Made by a program: the position numbers and the translations under genes
The notes under the pieces: model-generated
Told to the model about the DNA's origin: nothing
The model's input: only the letters and a program-made list of their open reading frames with translations
Database searches by the model: none
Part shown: positions 1-9,604 of the stretch, piece after piece
Numbering within the stretch: the stretch's first letter is position 1
Layout of the letters: every line of letters begins with the position of its first letter
Origin: Aminobacter ciceronei
GTDB lineage: Bacteria; Pseudomonadota; Alphaproteobacteria; Rhizobiales; Rhizobiaceae
DNA: 64,000 nucleotides
Assembly (NCBI RefSeq): GCF_014138625.1
Contig: NZ_JACJHY010000012.1
Coordinates: 62,001-126,000, forward strand
Reading direction: 5' to 3'

Positions 1-1
1 C

Positions 2-949
2 CCTGCCGCTGCCGAAGGCAAGCTTACCGTCTACACCTATGAAAGCTTCACCTCCGAGTGGGGCCCCGGCCCGCAGGTCAAGAAGGCCTTCGAAGCCGAC
101 TGCGCCTGCACTGTCGACTTCGTCTCGGTCGCCGATGGCGTAGCACTGCTCAACCGCGTCAAGCTCGAAGGTGCATCGACCAAGGCCGACATCGTGCTTG
201 GCCTCGACACCAACCTGACAGCCGAAGCCAAGGCCACCGGCCTGTTTGCACCGCATGGTGCCGCCGGCGCCGACGTCAAGGTTCCGGGTGACTGGAAGGA
301 CGACACCTTCGTTCCCTACGACTACGGCTACTTCGCCGTCGTCTATGACACCGAGACGCTGAAGAACCCGCCGAAAAGCCTGAAGGAACTTGTCGAGGGC
401 AATCCGGAAGAAAAGATCGCGATCCAGGATCCGCGCACCTCGACGCCGGGCCTCGGCCTGCTGCTCTGGGTCAAGTCGGTCTATGGCGACAAGGCGCCGG
501 AAGCCTGGGCCAAGCTCAAGGGCCGCGTGCTGACCGTCACCCCGGGCTGGAGCGAGGCCTATGGCCTGTTCACCAAGGGCGAGGCGCCGATGGTGCTGTC
601 CTACACCACCTCGCCAGCCTACCACATGGTCGCCGAGAACACCGAGCGTTACCAGGCGGCGTCCTTCGAGGAAGGCCACTACCTGCAGATCGAGGTCGCC
701 GGCATCACCACGACCGGCGCCAAGAACCCGCTGGCCGAAAAGTTCATGGCCTTCATGACCAGCCCAGGCTTCCAGGACGCCGTACCCGAAACCAACTGGA
801 TGCTGCCCGCCGGCAAGACCGACAAGCCGCTCAACCCTGCCTTCGACAAGCTGGTGAAGCCGACCAAGACGCTGATCTTCAGCGCCGACGAGGTGGCTGC
901 CAACCGCAAGGCCTGGGTCGACGAGTGGCTCGGCGTGATGAGCAAGTAA
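2..949 (+). CDS. thiB: Thiamine ABC transporter, substrate-binding protein (5' end missing)
   Basis: Periplasmic receptor that binds thiamine and its phosphates and delivers them to ThiP/ThiQ. The first whole codon in the window is at position 2; start codon and signal peptide lie upstream. The remaining 315 residues open with LTVYTYESF and contain the GLDTNL and ALEP-type ligand-binding surroundings of the ThiB/ferric-type extracellular solute-binding fold, ending in TAA. It is followed in the same orientation by thiP and thiQ, which fixes the substrate class. Any TPP riboswitch would be outside the window. The distance to thiP (247 bp) is unusually large for this operon and holds a large inverted repeat. 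Confidence 0.9.
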   Translation, partial: PAAAEGKLTVYTYESFTSEWGPGPQVKKAFEADCACTVDFVSVADGVALLNRVKLEGASTKADIVLGLDTNLTAEAKATGLFAPHGAAGADVKVPGDWKDDTFVPYDYGYFAVVYDTETLKNPPKSLKELVEGNPEEKIAIQDPRTSTPGLGLLLWVKSVYGDKAPEAWAKLKGRVLTVTPGWSEAYGLFTKGEAPMVLSYTTSPAYHMVAENTERYQAASFEEGHYLQIEVAGITTTGAKNPLAEKFMAFMTSPGFQDAVPETNWMLPAGKTDKPLNPAFDKLVKPTKTLIFSADEVAANRKAWVDEWLGVMSK

Positions 950-990
950 GGCTCTGTCGACCTGCCATGGTTGCGCTTGAACATCCCCTT

Positions 991-1129
991 CTGGCCTGCC
1001 GGCCATCTCCCCCGCAAGGGGGGAGATTGGTAGTGGAATGGCTCTCGCCAACCCCAGAGGTTGCCGGTGGTGCGTGGGCATCCAAGCCGCTGATCTCCCC
1101 CCTTGCGGGGGAGATGGCCGGCAGGCCAG
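991..1129. repeat. Perfect 37-bp inverted repeat between thiB and thiP
   Basis: The arms 991-1027 and 1093-1129 are exact reverse complements (37 of 37 bp), separated by 65 bp. Each arm is itself largely palindromic around a GCAA centre, flanked by C-run and G-run segments ending in ATCT/AGAT. This layout resembles the intergenic palindromic (REP/BIME-like) elements common in rhizobial genomes. In the thiBPQ transcript it could fold into a very stable stem and lower permease expression relative to the binding protein. That role is inferred. Confidence 0.85.
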
Positions 1130-1196
1130 AGGGGGGTGGGACAGAGCGCGACCCATCGCGGCTGCCGCACCTGCGCCTAGCCAATCGCGGCCCTGC

Positions 1197-2813
1197 ATGT
1201 CGGTGAGCCGTACAGACCCCCGCATCGCCGCCGGCATCATCGCGCTGGCGGCCATCGGCATCCTGATCGGCGGCGCATTTGCCGGTCTTGGCATCGAGGC
1301 CGCACGCAATCCACAAGGTGCTGCCGACGCCTTCGATTCCTATCTCTTCCGCATTGCCCGTTTCACCCTGTGGCAGGCGCTGCTGTCGACCTTGCTGTCG
1401 GTTGTGCCGGCGATCTTCGTTGCCCGAGCGCTCGCACGGCATCCCGCCTTTCCCGGCCGCGCGCTGATCCTGCGCCTGTTTGCCGTTCCCCTCGCCTTGC
1501 CGGCGATCGTCGCAGCCCTTGGCATCCTGTCGCTCTACGGCCGCGCCGGCTATTTCGCTGAACCGCTGGCGGCGCTGACCGGCGGCACCTGGCCCGGCAT
1601 CTATGGGCTGTCCGGCATTCTCGTTGCCCATGTCTTCTTCAACCTGCCGCTGGCGACGCGGCTGATTCTGGAGGCGCTGCAGACGGTGCCGGCGGACCAG
1701 TGGCGGCTGGCGAGCCAGCTCGGCATGGGCGCACGGTCGAGCTTCCGCATGATCGATTGGCCGGCAATCCGAGCAGCCTTGCCCGGCATTGCGGGCCTCG
1801 TTTTCATGCTGTGCATCACCTCCTTCACCATCGTGCTGACGCTCGGCGGCGGCCCGGCCGCAACAACGCTTGAGGTTGCGATCTATCAGGCGTTGCGCTT
1901 CGACTTCGACCCCGCGCGCGCAGTCGCCCTGACCCTGCTGCAGATCGCGCTCACGGCAGTTGTGGTTCTGGCGCTGATGCGGCTCGGTGCCAACACGACC
2001 GGCGACGCCAATCTGCCGGTGGCCCAGCGCAACTACATCAAGGCAAAGACCGGCGAGAAGGCGCTCAACACCGCCATCATCGTTGTGGCGCTCGTCTTCG
2101 TCGGCGGGCCGATGCTGGCGACAATCGTCTCCGGGCTTGAGGCCAATCTCGGCCGCCTCGCCGGCGAAGCGGCGGTGCAGCGTGCGACACTGACCAGCAT
2201 CGTGCTTGCGACGCTGTCGGCAACACTCGCAACCATGCTTGCGCTGTCCCTCGTCATGGCGCGCCGGGCACTGGCCGGCAGCAGGACAGGCGGCGAAAAG
2301 ACATTGCTCGAACGCTTCACCGACACCGGCGCCGGCTTCGTATTGGTGGTGCCGCCGATCGTCATCGGTGCCGGCTGGTTCGTGCTGGTGCGGCAGTCGG
2401 TCGAGGTGTTTTCGCTGGCGCCATTCATGGTCGTCACCGTCAACGCCGTTATGGCCATGCCATTTGCCGTCCGCGCCGTCCGCCCTGCCTATGACGCGGC
2501 CAGCGAACGTCACGAAAGGCTGTGCGCCCAGCTCGGCATCTCAGGCTGGAACAGGCTGCGGTTGATCGACTGGCCGGTGCTCAAGCGCCCGCTTGCAACG
2601 GCATTCTCCTTTGCCATGGCGCTGTCGCTCGGCGATCTCGGTGTCATCGCGCTGTTCGGCAGCGACGCGGTGCAGACCTTGCCCTACCTTTTGCTCGCCC
2701 GCATGGGCAGCTACCGCACAGATGACGCGGCGGGACTTGCATTGATGCTCGGCCTGTTGTGCCTGGCGTTGACGATGCTCGCCGACCGCCTCGGTAGGGA
2801 GACTACGAAATGA
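1197..2813 (+). CDS. thiP: Thiamine ABC transporter, permease protein
   Basis: Inner-membrane permease of the ThiBPQ thiamine importer. At 538 residues it has the usual ThiP length and is a tandem fusion of two permease halves, each with about six hydrophobic segments and an EAA-type loop ([18 protein letters not shown] and [18 protein letters not shown]). The frame is open upstream through the inverted repeat, but the ATG at 1197 ([14 protein letters not shown]) is chosen because it precedes the first membrane segment and gives family length. Its stop overlaps the thiQ start (ATGA), indicating translational coupling. Confidence 0.92.
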   Translation: MSVSRTDPRIAAGIIALAAIGILIGGAFAGLGIEAARNPQGAADAFDSYLFRIARFTLWQALLSTLLSVVPAIFVARALARHPAFPGRALILRLFAVPLALPAIVAALGILSLYGRAGYFAEPLAALTGGTWPGIYGLSGILVAHVFFNLPLATRLILEALQTVPADQWRLASQLGMGARSSFRMIDWPAIRAALPGIAGLVFMLCITSFTIVLTLGGGPAATTLEVAIYQALRFDFDPARAVALTLLQIALTAVVVLALMRLGANTTGDANLPVAQRNYIKAKTGEKALNTAIIVVALVFVGGPMLATIVSGLEANLGRLAGEAAVQRATLTSIVLATLSATLATMLALSLVMARRALAGSRTGGEKTLLERFTDTGAGFVLVVPPIVIGAGWFVLVRQSVEVFSLAPFMVVTVNAVMAMPFAVRAVRPAYDAASERHERLCAQLGISGWNRLRLIDWPVLKRPLATAFSFAMALSLGDLGVIALFGSDAVQTLPYLLLARMGSYRTDDAAGLALMLGLLCLALTMLADRLGRETTK

Positions 2814-3532
2814 CCTCGACCAGTGCCGCGGTACGCCTCGACCATGTGGTGTTCAGCTATAGCGACACCATGGTGCGCTTCGACGTGACCTTTGCACCGG
2901 GCGAGATCACCGCGATCATGGGACCGAGCGGCGCCGGCAAGTCGACATTGCTCAACCTCGTCGCCGGCTTTGAGATACCGCGCGAAGGCCGCGTGTTGAT
3001 CGGCGACGTCGACGTGACGATCGCACCGCCATCCGAGCGGCCGGTGTCGATGGTTTTCCAGGAAAACAACCTCTTTGCCCATCTCGACGTCGAGAAGAAT
3101 GTCGGGCTCGGTCGCTCGCCTGCGCTGCGCCTGGCCACTGCCGACAGGCGGGACGTGGCAACCGCACTGACACGCGTCGGCCTCGCCGGCATGGAGAAGC
3201 GCCTGCCCCGCGAACTGTCGGGCGGCGAACGCCAGCGCGTGGCGCTGGCGCGCGTCCTTGTCCGCGACCGGCCGATTCTCCTGCTGGATGAACCCTTTGC
3301 CTCGCTTGGACCAGCATTGCGCGAGGATATGCTGGATCTCGTGGCGAGCCTTCATGCAGAACGCGGCATGACCGTGCTTTTCGTGACACACCAGCCCGAA
3401 GATGCCCGAAAACTGGCTAAAAACATGGTTTTCGTCGAGGCTGGCACTGTCGCGGCGGCTGGAAAGACTGCGGATTTCTTCACCAATGCTGGACCTGAAG
3501 CGTTCAGACACTATATCGGCGGTGAACGGTGA
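2810..3532 (+). CDS. thiQ: Thiamine ABC transporter, ATP-binding protein
   Basis: ATPase that powers thiamine import with ThiP. At 240 residues it carries Walker [10 protein letters not shown], a Q-loop (VFQENNLF), the ABC signature LSGGERQR, Walker B LLLDEPF and the switch His in VTHQ. It starts inside the thiP stop codon. No strong terminator is visible directly after it. Confidence 0.93.
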   Translation: MTSTSAAVRLDHVVFSYSDTMVRFDVTFAPGEITAIMGPSGAGKSTLLNLVAGFEIPREGRVLIGDVDVTIAPPSERPVSMVFQENNLFAHLDVEKNVGLGRSPALRLATADRRDVATALTRVGLAGMEKRLPRELSGGERQRVALARVLVRDRPILLLDEPFASLGPALREDMLDLVASLHAERGMTVLFVTHQPEDARKLAKNMVFVEAGTVAAAGKTADFFTNAGPEAFRHYIGGER

Positions 3533-3717
3533 TGACGCGATCACGCCGGGTTGCCCGGAAGCGGACATAATTTACAGCCAAATCGCCACATTGGCGGTAT
3601 CGGCCTTATTGTGTCGGCGAGTCGTCAGTGGCTACGTCCATCTGGTCGGGCCCGCTTCTGCTTTGCCTGCCGCCTAAAGACTTCGAAAGGACGCGAGCTC
3701 TGCCCACCTGCCGCGAC

Positions 3718-5205
3718 ATGTTGATCGAGACGAGAACGCCCCGCTATGCGCGCCTGATGGTTGCCGTCGCGCTGTCGGCGCTTGTCTCGGGTTGCCAGAT
3801 ACTCAACCCCTCCGATGTCCGCGAGTCAGGCTTCCAGCCGTCCAACAATCCTGTCACCGTCGACAACGTCACCCGCAACGACAAGCTCGCCGAGATCGCC
3901 AAGGCGCAGCATCCGCGCATTCTGGCGACCTATGGCGGCGAGTATTCGGATCCCAAGCTTGAGCGCATGGTCGCCAAGGTTGTCGGCAGCTTGACCACCG
4001 TGTCGAGCAACCCGAACCAGACCTACCGCATCACTATCCTGAACTCGCCCAACGTCAATGCCTTTGCGCTGCCCGGCGGCTATCTCTACGTGACGCGCGG
4101 CCTGCTGGCGCTGGCCAATGATTCGGCCGAGCTTGCCGCCGTCATCTCGCACGAGATGGGCCACGTCACTGCCAACCACGGCATCCAGCGTCAGCAGAAG
4201 GAAGCCGAGGAAGTGTTGGCGACCAAGGTCGTCACCGACCTGCTCGGCGAAAGCCCGACCGCCAAGGCAGCGCTGATCCGCGGCAAGCTCCGGCTCGCCC
4301 AGTTCTCGCGCAATCAGGAGCTGGAAGCCGACGGCATCGGCATCAAGATGAGCGGCCAGGCCGGCTACGATCCGTTTGCCGCAGGACGCTTCCTGCAGTC
4401 GATGGCCGCCTACTCCGACCTGCGCGCGGTCAGCGGCGCCACCGACGCCAGCCTCGACTTCCTGGCGAGCCACCCCAACGCGCCGCAGCGCATCGACCTT
4501 GCCCAGCGCCACGCCCGCCAGTTCGGCGCGCCCGGCATCGGCCGCCGCGATCGCGATTCCTTCCTCGCCGGCATCGACGGCCTGCTGTTCGGCGATACGC
4601 CCGACGAAGGTTATGTGCGCGGCACCACCTTCATGCACCCCAAGCTCGGCATCTCGTTTGCCGTGCCGCAAGGCTTTGTCATCGACAACACGGCAGCCGC
4701 CGTCACAGCGACCGGACCTGACAATACGGCTATCCGCTTCGATGGCGTGGCGATCGACGCCAAGCTGCCACTGACCGACTACGTCAAGAGCGGCTGGGTC
4801 GCAGGCCTCGACCCGTCGAGCGTGCGCGCCGATACGATCAACGGCAACGAGGCGGCCTTCGCCCGCGCCAGCGCCGAAGGCTGGCAGTTCGATATCGTCG
4901 TGATCCGCAATGGCGCGCAGGTCTATCGCCTGCTGACGGCCGCTCCGACGGCCAGCACCGCGCTGGACCAGATCGCCCGTTCGGTCAGCTCCAGCTTCCG
5001 GGTCATGACGGCAGCGGAGAAGGCTGGTCTGAAGCCGTTGCGCATCCGCGTCGTCACCGTCCAGCCCGGCCAGAACATGGGCTCGCTCGCCGCCAGCATG
5101 GTCGGCGTCGACCGCAAGCTCGACCTGTTCAGGGTTCTGAATGCGCTGGCGCCCGGCGCCTCGGTCTCCGCCGGCGACAAGGTCAAGATCGTCACCGACC
5201 GGTAG
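3718..5205 (+). CDS. M48-family zinc metalloprotease, lipoprotein
   Basis: Predicted outer-membrane or periplasmic metalloprotease of the YfgC/BepA-like M48 family, which acts in envelope protein quality control. The ATG at 3718 is chosen because it gives a lipoprotein signal (hydrophobic run then LVSGC, Cys26); the frame is open about 90 bp further upstream. The zinc site is HEMGH at residues 145-149, with the third ligand in ELEAD. After the protease domain comes a roughly 200-residue region, and the last 50 residues (VTVQPGQNMGSLA...GDKVKIV) resemble a LysM motif. Total 495 residues. It stands alone between the thi operon and rpoH. Confidence 0.85.
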   Translation: MLIETRTPRYARLMVAVALSALVSGCQILNPSDVRESGFQPSNNPVTVDNVTRNDKLAEIAKAQHPRILATYGGEYSDPKLERMVAKVVGSLTTVSSNPNQTYRITILNSPNVNAFALPGGYLYVTRGLLALANDSAELAAVISHEMGHVTANHGIQRQQKEAEEVLATKVVTDLLGESPTAKAALIRGKLRLAQFSRNQELEADGIGIKMSGQAGYDPFAAGRFLQSMAAYSDLRAVSGATDASLDFLASHPNAPQRIDLAQRHARQFGAPGIGRRDRDSFLAGIDGLLFGDTPDEGYVRGTTFMHPKLGISFAVPQGFVIDNTAAAVTATGPDNTAIRFDGVAIDAKLPLTDYVKSGWVAGLDPSSVRADTINGNEAAFARASAEGWQFDIVVIRNGAQVYRLLTAAPTASTALDQIARSVSSSFRVMTAAEKAGLKPLRIRVVTVQPGQNMGSLAASMVGVDRKLDLFRVLNALAPGASVSAGDKVKIVTDR

Positions 5206-5265
5206 CGCATCGGCCCGGAAATCGGGACGTTCGGCAAGCACGATGCAGGTCCAAGAGATCAGCGC

Positions 5266-6135
5266 TCAGGCGACCTGGAACGCCGAGTTCTTCCGCTCCA
5301 GCGCTGATTTCAGCTTTTCCATGGCGCGGGTCTCGATCTGGCGAACCCGCTCCTTCGAGATGCCGAGCGAGGTGCCGAGCTCTTCCAGCGTGGCACCTTC
5401 CTCCGTCAGCCGACGTTCTTCGATGATCTGCAGTTCCCTCGCATTGAGCACGGTGAGCGCGTCATGCAGCCATCCCGAGCGGCGCTCGATGTCGATCGCC
5501 TCGCCGACCAGCTCGTCCGGCAAGGGATCGTCCGAGACCAGCAGATCCATCCGTTCGCCCGAATCGCCATCGTCGCTGAGCGGCGCATTGAGCGAGGTGT
5601 CGGGCACCGACAACCGCATGTCCATCAGCGCGACGTCGGCTTCCGACACGCCAAGGGCTACCGAAATCTCCTGATAGGCTGCGGTGCCGCCGAGCGGGTC
5701 GCCGCCCTGGGCGAGCCGGGCGCGCATGCGCCGCAGGTTGAAGAACAGCGACTTCTGCGCCGAACTCGTGCCGCCACGGACGATCGACCAGTTGCGCAGG
5801 ATATAGTCCTGCATCGAGGCGCGAATCCACCAGGTCGCATAGGTCGAGAAGCGGACCTCACGCTCCGGGTCGAAGCGTGCCGCCGCTTCAAGCAGCCCGA
5901 CATGGCCTTCCTGGATGAGGTCGCCCATCGGCAGCCCGTAGCGCCGGAACTTGACCGCCATGGCGATGACGAGGCGCATATGGGCGGTGGTGATGCGGTT
6001 GAGCGCATCCTGATCGTGCCGCTCTTTCCAGCGGATCGCCAGCTCGAGCTCTTCGCCGCGCTCCAGATAGGGCGCGCGCGACGCCGCCCTCAGCATCATC
6101 TGCTCGCCAGACAGGCCTGCCCGATCCATATACAT
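5266..6135 (-). CDS. rpoH: RNA polymerase sigma factor RpoH (RpoH2 type)
   Basis: Alternative sigma-32-family factor for stress genes, 289 residues. It contains a region 2 core (GDLIQEGHVGLLEAAARFDP), the WWIRASMQDYI promoter-melting segment, the RpoH-box-like QKSLFFNLRR that separates RpoH from housekeeping sigma factors, and a region 4 helix-turn-helix near the end (LEELGTSLGISKERVRQIE). The ATG at 6135 (MYMDRAGLSG) follows an AGGA-type ribosome binding site; the open frame extends 14 codons upstream. An EcfG-type promoter at 6204-6228 fits the known control of rhizobial rpoH2 by RpoE2. Assigning RpoH2 rather than RpoH1 rests mainly on that promoter. Confidence 0.92.
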   Translation of the reverse strand: MYMDRAGLSGEQMMLRAASRAPYLERGEELELAIRWKERHDQDALNRITTAHMRLVIAMAVKFRRYGLPMGDLIQEGHVGLLEAAARFDPEREVRFSTYATWWIRASMQDYILRNWSIVRGGTSSAQKSLFFNLRRMRARLAQGGDPLGGTAAYQEISVALGVSEADVALMDMRLSVPDTSLNAPLSDDGDSGERMDLLVSDDPLPDELVGEAIDIERRSGWLHDALTVLNARELQIIEERRLTEEGATLEELGTSLGISKERVRQIETRAMEKLKSALERKNSAFQVA

Positions 6136-6203
6136 CTTGCGCCCCTTGTCCTGAGAGCAGCCAGACGCGCACCGCAATTGCCGCGCTGCCCCGCAGCGCC
6201 ATT

Positions 6204-6228
6204 AACGCGCCGTATCGTCGAATGTTCC
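6204..6228 (-). promoter_or_regulatory. EcfG/RpoE2-type promoter of rpoH
   Basis: On the minus strand GGAAC (6228-6224) is followed after exactly 16 nt by CGTT (6207-6204). This matches the alphaproteobacterial general-stress consensus GGAAC-N16/17-CGTT. The predicted transcript would start near 6197, about 60 nt before the rpoH ATG. rpoH2 is a known RpoE2 target in Sinorhizobium meliloti. Confidence 0.75.
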
Positions 6229-6385
6229 GGGGCGGCTGGCGGCCTTCAGTTGCGTAGATTCGCATTCCAGTATTGCGTCGATTTTGAAATTTCATTCCTT
6301 ATGTCGAGAGCTGGCTTCTGACAGATTGCCGCCAATCACAACTTTCCCGGCCAGCAAGCCGGGCACAAAATCGGGATCACACAAA

Positions 6386-7159
6386 ATGAAGTGGTTTAAG
6401 TCGCTGGCCGTTGCCGCAACGATCCAGCTCGCAGCCGTCGCCGCCGGCCATGCCGGTGAAAATCTCAATGAGATCAAGGCAGCCGGCGTATTCAAGATCG
6501 GCACCGAGGGCACCTACGCGCCCTTTACCTATCACGACGCATCGGGAGCGCTCGTCGGCTTCGACGTCGAGATCGGCAAGGAAATCGCCAAGCGCCTCGG
6601 CGTCAAGGCAGAGTTTCTCGAAGGCAAGTGGGACGGCCTGATCGCCGGCATCGACGCCAAGCGCTATGACGCCGTCATCAACCAGGTCGGCATCACGGAG
6701 GCGCGCAAGGCCAAGTACGACTTCTCCGATCCCTACATCGCCTCGAAGGCAGTGCTGATCGTCAGCGGCAAGAATGAGGACATCAAGGGCTTCGCCGACC
6801 TCAAGGGCAAAAAGTCGGCCCAGTCGCTGACCAGCAATTTCGGCAAGATCGCCGAGGCCAATGGCGCCGAGCTCGTCGGCACCGATGGCTTCGACCAGTC
6901 GATCCAACTGGTGCTGAACGGCCGCGCCGACGCCACCATCAACGACTCGCTATCGTTCTTCGACTTCAAGAAGCACAAGCCCGACGCCGACGTGAAGATC
7001 GTCGCCGAAGAGGCCAAGGCCGACTTCTCCGGCGTGATCGTGCGTAAGGGTGAGCCCGAGCTGGTCGAGGCGATCAACAAGGCGCTGGCGGAGATCAAGG
7101 CCGACGGCACCTACAAGAAGATTTCCGAGACCTATTTCGGCGCCGACGTCTCGCAGTAA
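6386..7159 (+). CDS. Amino-acid (cystine-type) ABC transporter, substrate-binding protein
   Basis: Periplasmic binding protein of a polar amino-acid importer, 257 residues. A cleavable signal peptide (MKWFKSLAVAATIQLAAVAAGHA) is followed by GTEGTYAPFTY, GFDVEIGKEIAKRLG, WDGLIAGIDAKRYDAVINQVGIT and YDFSDPY, the SBP_bac_3 pattern most similar to the cystine binders FliY/TcyJ. The ATG at 6386 is chosen for the signal peptide; the frame is open about 100 bp upstream. The permease and ATPase follow after a strong hairpin. Cystine as substrate is inferred from sequence style only. Confidence 0.85.
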   Translation: MKWFKSLAVAATIQLAAVAAGHAGENLNEIKAAGVFKIGTEGTYAPFTYHDASGALVGFDVEIGKEIAKRLGVKAEFLEGKWDGLIAGIDAKRYDAVINQVGITEARKAKYDFSDPYIASKAVLIVSGKNEDIKGFADLKGKKSAQSLTSNFGKIAEANGAELVGTDGFDQSIQLVLNGRADATINDSLSFFDFKKHKPDADVKIVAEEAKADFSGVIVRKGEPELVEAINKALAEIKADGTYKKISETYFGADVSQ

Positions 7160-7243
7160 CAGCATTGCCCTTCAGGCGGCGCCCGGCGTGGCGGCCGCCT
7201 GTAAGGCGCTCATTTTCCACCTCTCATTTTTTCCCATGAACTT

Positions 7244-7270
7244 GCCCGGAAAATCTGCGATTTTCCGGGC
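7244..7270 (+). terminator. Hairpin between binding protein and permease genes
   Basis: A perfect 12-bp stem (7244-7255 with 7259-7270) and 3-nt loop is followed by a T-rich stretch (TTGTTTGTT). It sits inside the transporter operon, so it probably works as a partial terminator or 3'-end stabiliser that keeps the binding protein in excess over the membrane components. Confidence 0.75.
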
Positions 7271-7299
7271 TTGTTTGTTGTGGAGAGGGAGCATTCATC

Positions 7300-7980
7300 T
7301 TGCCACACTGGCTTCAATTGATGCTGGACTCGCTCGGCCCACTGTTGTGGGCCGCGCTCGTTTTCACAGCCCCGCTGACGCTTCTCTCTTTCGCCTTCGG
7401 CCTGACCGTGGGGCTGGGCGCAGCCCTTGCCCGCCTGTTCGGGCCTACCTGGCTTTCTGGCATCGTCCGCTTCTACGTCTGGATCATCCGCGGCACGCCA
7501 CTTCTGGTGCAGCTGTTCCTGATCTTCTACGGCCTGCCCAGCATCGGCATCGTGCTCGACGCCTTTCCGGCGGCACTGATCGGCTTCACCCTCAATGTCG
7601 GCGCCTATTCCTCCGAGATCATTCGTGCCGCCATCAGCTCGGTGGCCAAGGGGCAGTGGGAAGCGGCTTACTCTATCGGCATGACATGGTCGCAGGCGAT
7701 GCGTCGCACAGTCCTGCCGCAGGCGGCCCGCGTCGCCGTGCCACCGCTGTCCAACACCTTCATCTCGCTGGTCAAGGACACCTCGCTGGCTGCCGCCATC
7801 ACCGTGCCGGAGATGTTCCAGGCAGCCCAGCGCATCGTCGCCACCACTTATGAACCGCTGATCCTCTATGTCGAGGCGGCCATACTCTATCTCGCAATGA
7901 GCTCGGTGCTGTCGTCGCTTCAGGTCAGGCTCGAGAAGCGGCTCAACCGTTACGGCGGCTTCCTGGAGGCACGGTCATGA
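7300..7980 (+). CDS. Amino-acid ABC transporter, permease protein
   Basis: Inner-membrane permease of the HisM/GlnP family, 226 residues, with about five hydrophobic segments and the conserved cytoplasmic EAA loop (KGQWEAAYSIGMTWSQAMRR). The start is the TTG at 7300, placed by the purine-rich GGAGAGGGA about 9 nt upstream; the next in-frame ATG (7321) is too far from that site. The stop overlaps the ATPase start (ATGA). It follows the internal hairpin after the binding-protein gene. Confidence 0.85.
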   Translation: MPHWLQLMLDSLGPLLWAALVFTAPLTLLSFAFGLTVGLGAALARLFGPTWLSGIVRFYVWIIRGTPLLVQLFLIFYGLPSIGIVLDAFPAALIGFTLNVGAYSSEIIRAAISSVAKGQWEAAYSIGMTWSQAMRRTVLPQAARVAVPPLSNTFISLVKDTSLAAAITVPEMFQAAQRIVATTYEPLILYVEAAILYLAMSSVLSSLQVRLEKRLNRYGGFLEARS

Positions 7981-8750
7981 TCGGACTGTCCCACATCGTC
8001 AAACAATTCGGCGACAATGTCGTGCTCAAGGATGTTTCGGTCGAGATCCGCGAGGGCAGCGTCACCGCCCTCGTCGGGCCTTCCGGCGGCGGCAAGAGCA
8101 CGCTGCTGCGCTGCATCAACCTGCTGGAAATTCCGACCTCCGGCACTGTGCGCATCGGCGACGACACGCTCGAATTCCGCCCCGGCCACCGCGTCGCCAC
8201 CAAGGCAATCCAGCAGTTGCGCCGCCAGACAGGCATGGTGTTCCAGAACTTCCAGTTGTTTCCGCATCGCACGGCGATCGAGAACGTCATGGAAGGGCTG
8301 GTGACGGTGCTGAAATGGCCAGATGCGAAGGCACGCGAGCGGGCCATGACGCTGCTCGACAAGGTCGGCATGGCGCACAAGCTCGACGCCTGGCCCGCGA
8401 CCTTATCCGGCGGTCAGCAGCAGCGCGTGGCCATCGCACGCGCGCTGGCGCCGTCGCCCAAGGTGCTGTTGTGCGATGAGCCGACCTCGGCACTCGACCC
8501 GGAACTCGCGCAGGAAGTGGTCGACGTGCTCGGCCAGCTGGCGCGCGAGGGCACGACGATGGTGATCGCCACGCACGATCTGCGCCTGGCGTCGAAGATT
8601 GCCCATGAGGTGCTGTTCCTGGAAGGGGGCTCGGTGGTTGAAAAGGGCCCTGCCAACGAGGTGTTCGGCAATCCCAGGCACGAGCGCACCAAACGGTTCA
8701 TCGCGACGATCACGCATCAGCACGACCACGGCAAGGGCGGCGAAGGCTAG
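7977..8750 (+). CDS. Amino-acid ABC transporter, ATP-binding protein
   Basis: ATPase of the polar amino-acid importer (GlnQ/TcyN-like), 257 residues. Walker A is GPSGGGKST, the Q-loop is FQNFQLFPH, the signature LSGGQQQRVAIARAL, Walker B LLCDEPTSALDPE, and the switch His lies in ATHDLR. It is translationally coupled to the permease by a 4-bp overlap. The downstream gene is on the opposite strand, so this closes the operon. Confidence 0.9.
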   Translation: MIGLSHIVKQFGDNVVLKDVSVEIREGSVTALVGPSGGGKSTLLRCINLLEIPTSGTVRIGDDTLEFRPGHRVATKAIQQLRRQTGMVFQNFQLFPHRTAIENVMEGLVTVLKWPDAKARERAMTLLDKVGMAHKLDAWPATLSGGQQQRVAIARALAPSPKVLLCDEPTSALDPELAQEVVDVLGQLAREGTTMVIATHDLRLASKIAHEVLFLEGGSVVEKGPANEVFGNPRHERTKRFIATITHQHDHGKGGEG

Positions 8751-8775
8751 ATCTCGCTGCCGCCCCAGGCAGTGG

Positions 8776-9333
8776 TCAGAACGAGATTGCCACGGCCGGG
8801 CGGACATCGACCACGGCATCGCCGGCACCAAAACCGTCGAGCGTTTCGTTGTGGTGGGCGATGATGTCAACACGGGTGAGATGGGCCGAATCGGCGGTCG
8901 TATGGCAGTCGGCGACGAGCGTGACGTCGTAACCGAGCGACACGGCCCGACGCACAGTCGTGTCGACGCAGAACTGGGTCATGCAGCCGCCGACGACAAG
9001 ATGCGAGATACCAAGCTCCCCAAGGCGGGCGCCGAGCTCGGTCTCGTGAAACGAGTCCGAGCTCTTCTTGCGAACGAGAAGGTCACCGGCCCGCGGGGCC
9101 AGCTCCGGCCGGACTTCCCAACCTTCCGTGCCAACTGCTAGGCGGTGGCCCGCAGGGCCGTCATGCTGGATGACTATGACCGGCACGCCCGCAGAACGCG
9201 CTCTGTCCTGGAGATCACGCAGCCTGCCGATGGTATCGTCGAGCGCAGCCTCGAGCAGTGGCTGCCGTTCTGAGGTGCCTTTGCCCCTCAGGATCGCATT
9301 CTGCACGTCGATGACAAGAAGTGCGGTGCCCAT
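8776..9333 (-). CDS. Isochorismatase-family cysteine hydrolase
   Basis: Cytosolic hydrolase of the isochorismatase/nicotinamidase fold, 185 residues. The catalytic triad is visible: Asp9 in LLVIDVQN, Lys89/90 in LLVRKKSSD and Cys122 in GGCMTQFCV. The start at 9333 (MGTALLVIDVQ) follows an AGGAG site in the right place; the open frame runs 14 codons further upstream. The substrate cannot be told from sequence. It converges with the ABC transporter operon and has no functional partner next to it. Confidence 0.85.
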   Translation of the reverse strand: MGTALLVIDVQNAILRGKGTSERQPLLEAALDDTIGRLRDLQDRARSAGVPVIVIQHDGPAGHRLAVGTEGWEVRPELAPRAGDLLVRKKSSDSFHETELGARLGELGISHLVVGGCMTQFCVDTTVRRAVSLGYDVTLVADCHTTADSAHLTRVDIIAHHNETLDGFGAGDAVVDVRPAVAISF

Positions 9334-9604
9334 ATGCTGCCTCTCCTGTTGCGAGATTGGCGTCGGATACAGCAAAACCGATCGGCTCAGTAGCGGCTTT
9401 CACGCCGAACTGCTCGGCCAGCAGGGCCACCTTCTGGCCTGTCCCATCGGTCGCAGGGTCACGGCAACCGCGGTGACGGTCCAGAAGTGGCGGCATCTCA
9501 TCCAGCCAGAGCCTCTAGGATATTTGCCAGAAGTGACTTTCAGCCGATTGGCCGCGCAACGCACCATTGTCTGCTGAGACGCACTGCCTCTCGGCAGACA
9601 AACA
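9334..9604. other. Intergenic region, nothing recognised
   Basis: This stretch lies upstream of the cysteine hydrolase and downstream of carD. It contains only short overlapping open frames with no family resemblance and no ribosome binding sites. The hydrolase promoter must be here but I cannot place it. Confidence 0.5.

Noticed and set aside
879-2513. A 544-codon minus-strand open frame opposite thiP.
   Set aside because: Low-complexity Arg/Gln/Gly composition and no family match; the ThiP frame on the plus strand has membrane segments and conserved loops.
9215-9496. A 93-codon minus-strand frame upstream of the cysteine hydrolase.
   Set aside because: It overlaps the hydrolase N-terminus in another frame, lacks a ribosome binding site and has no family resemblance.
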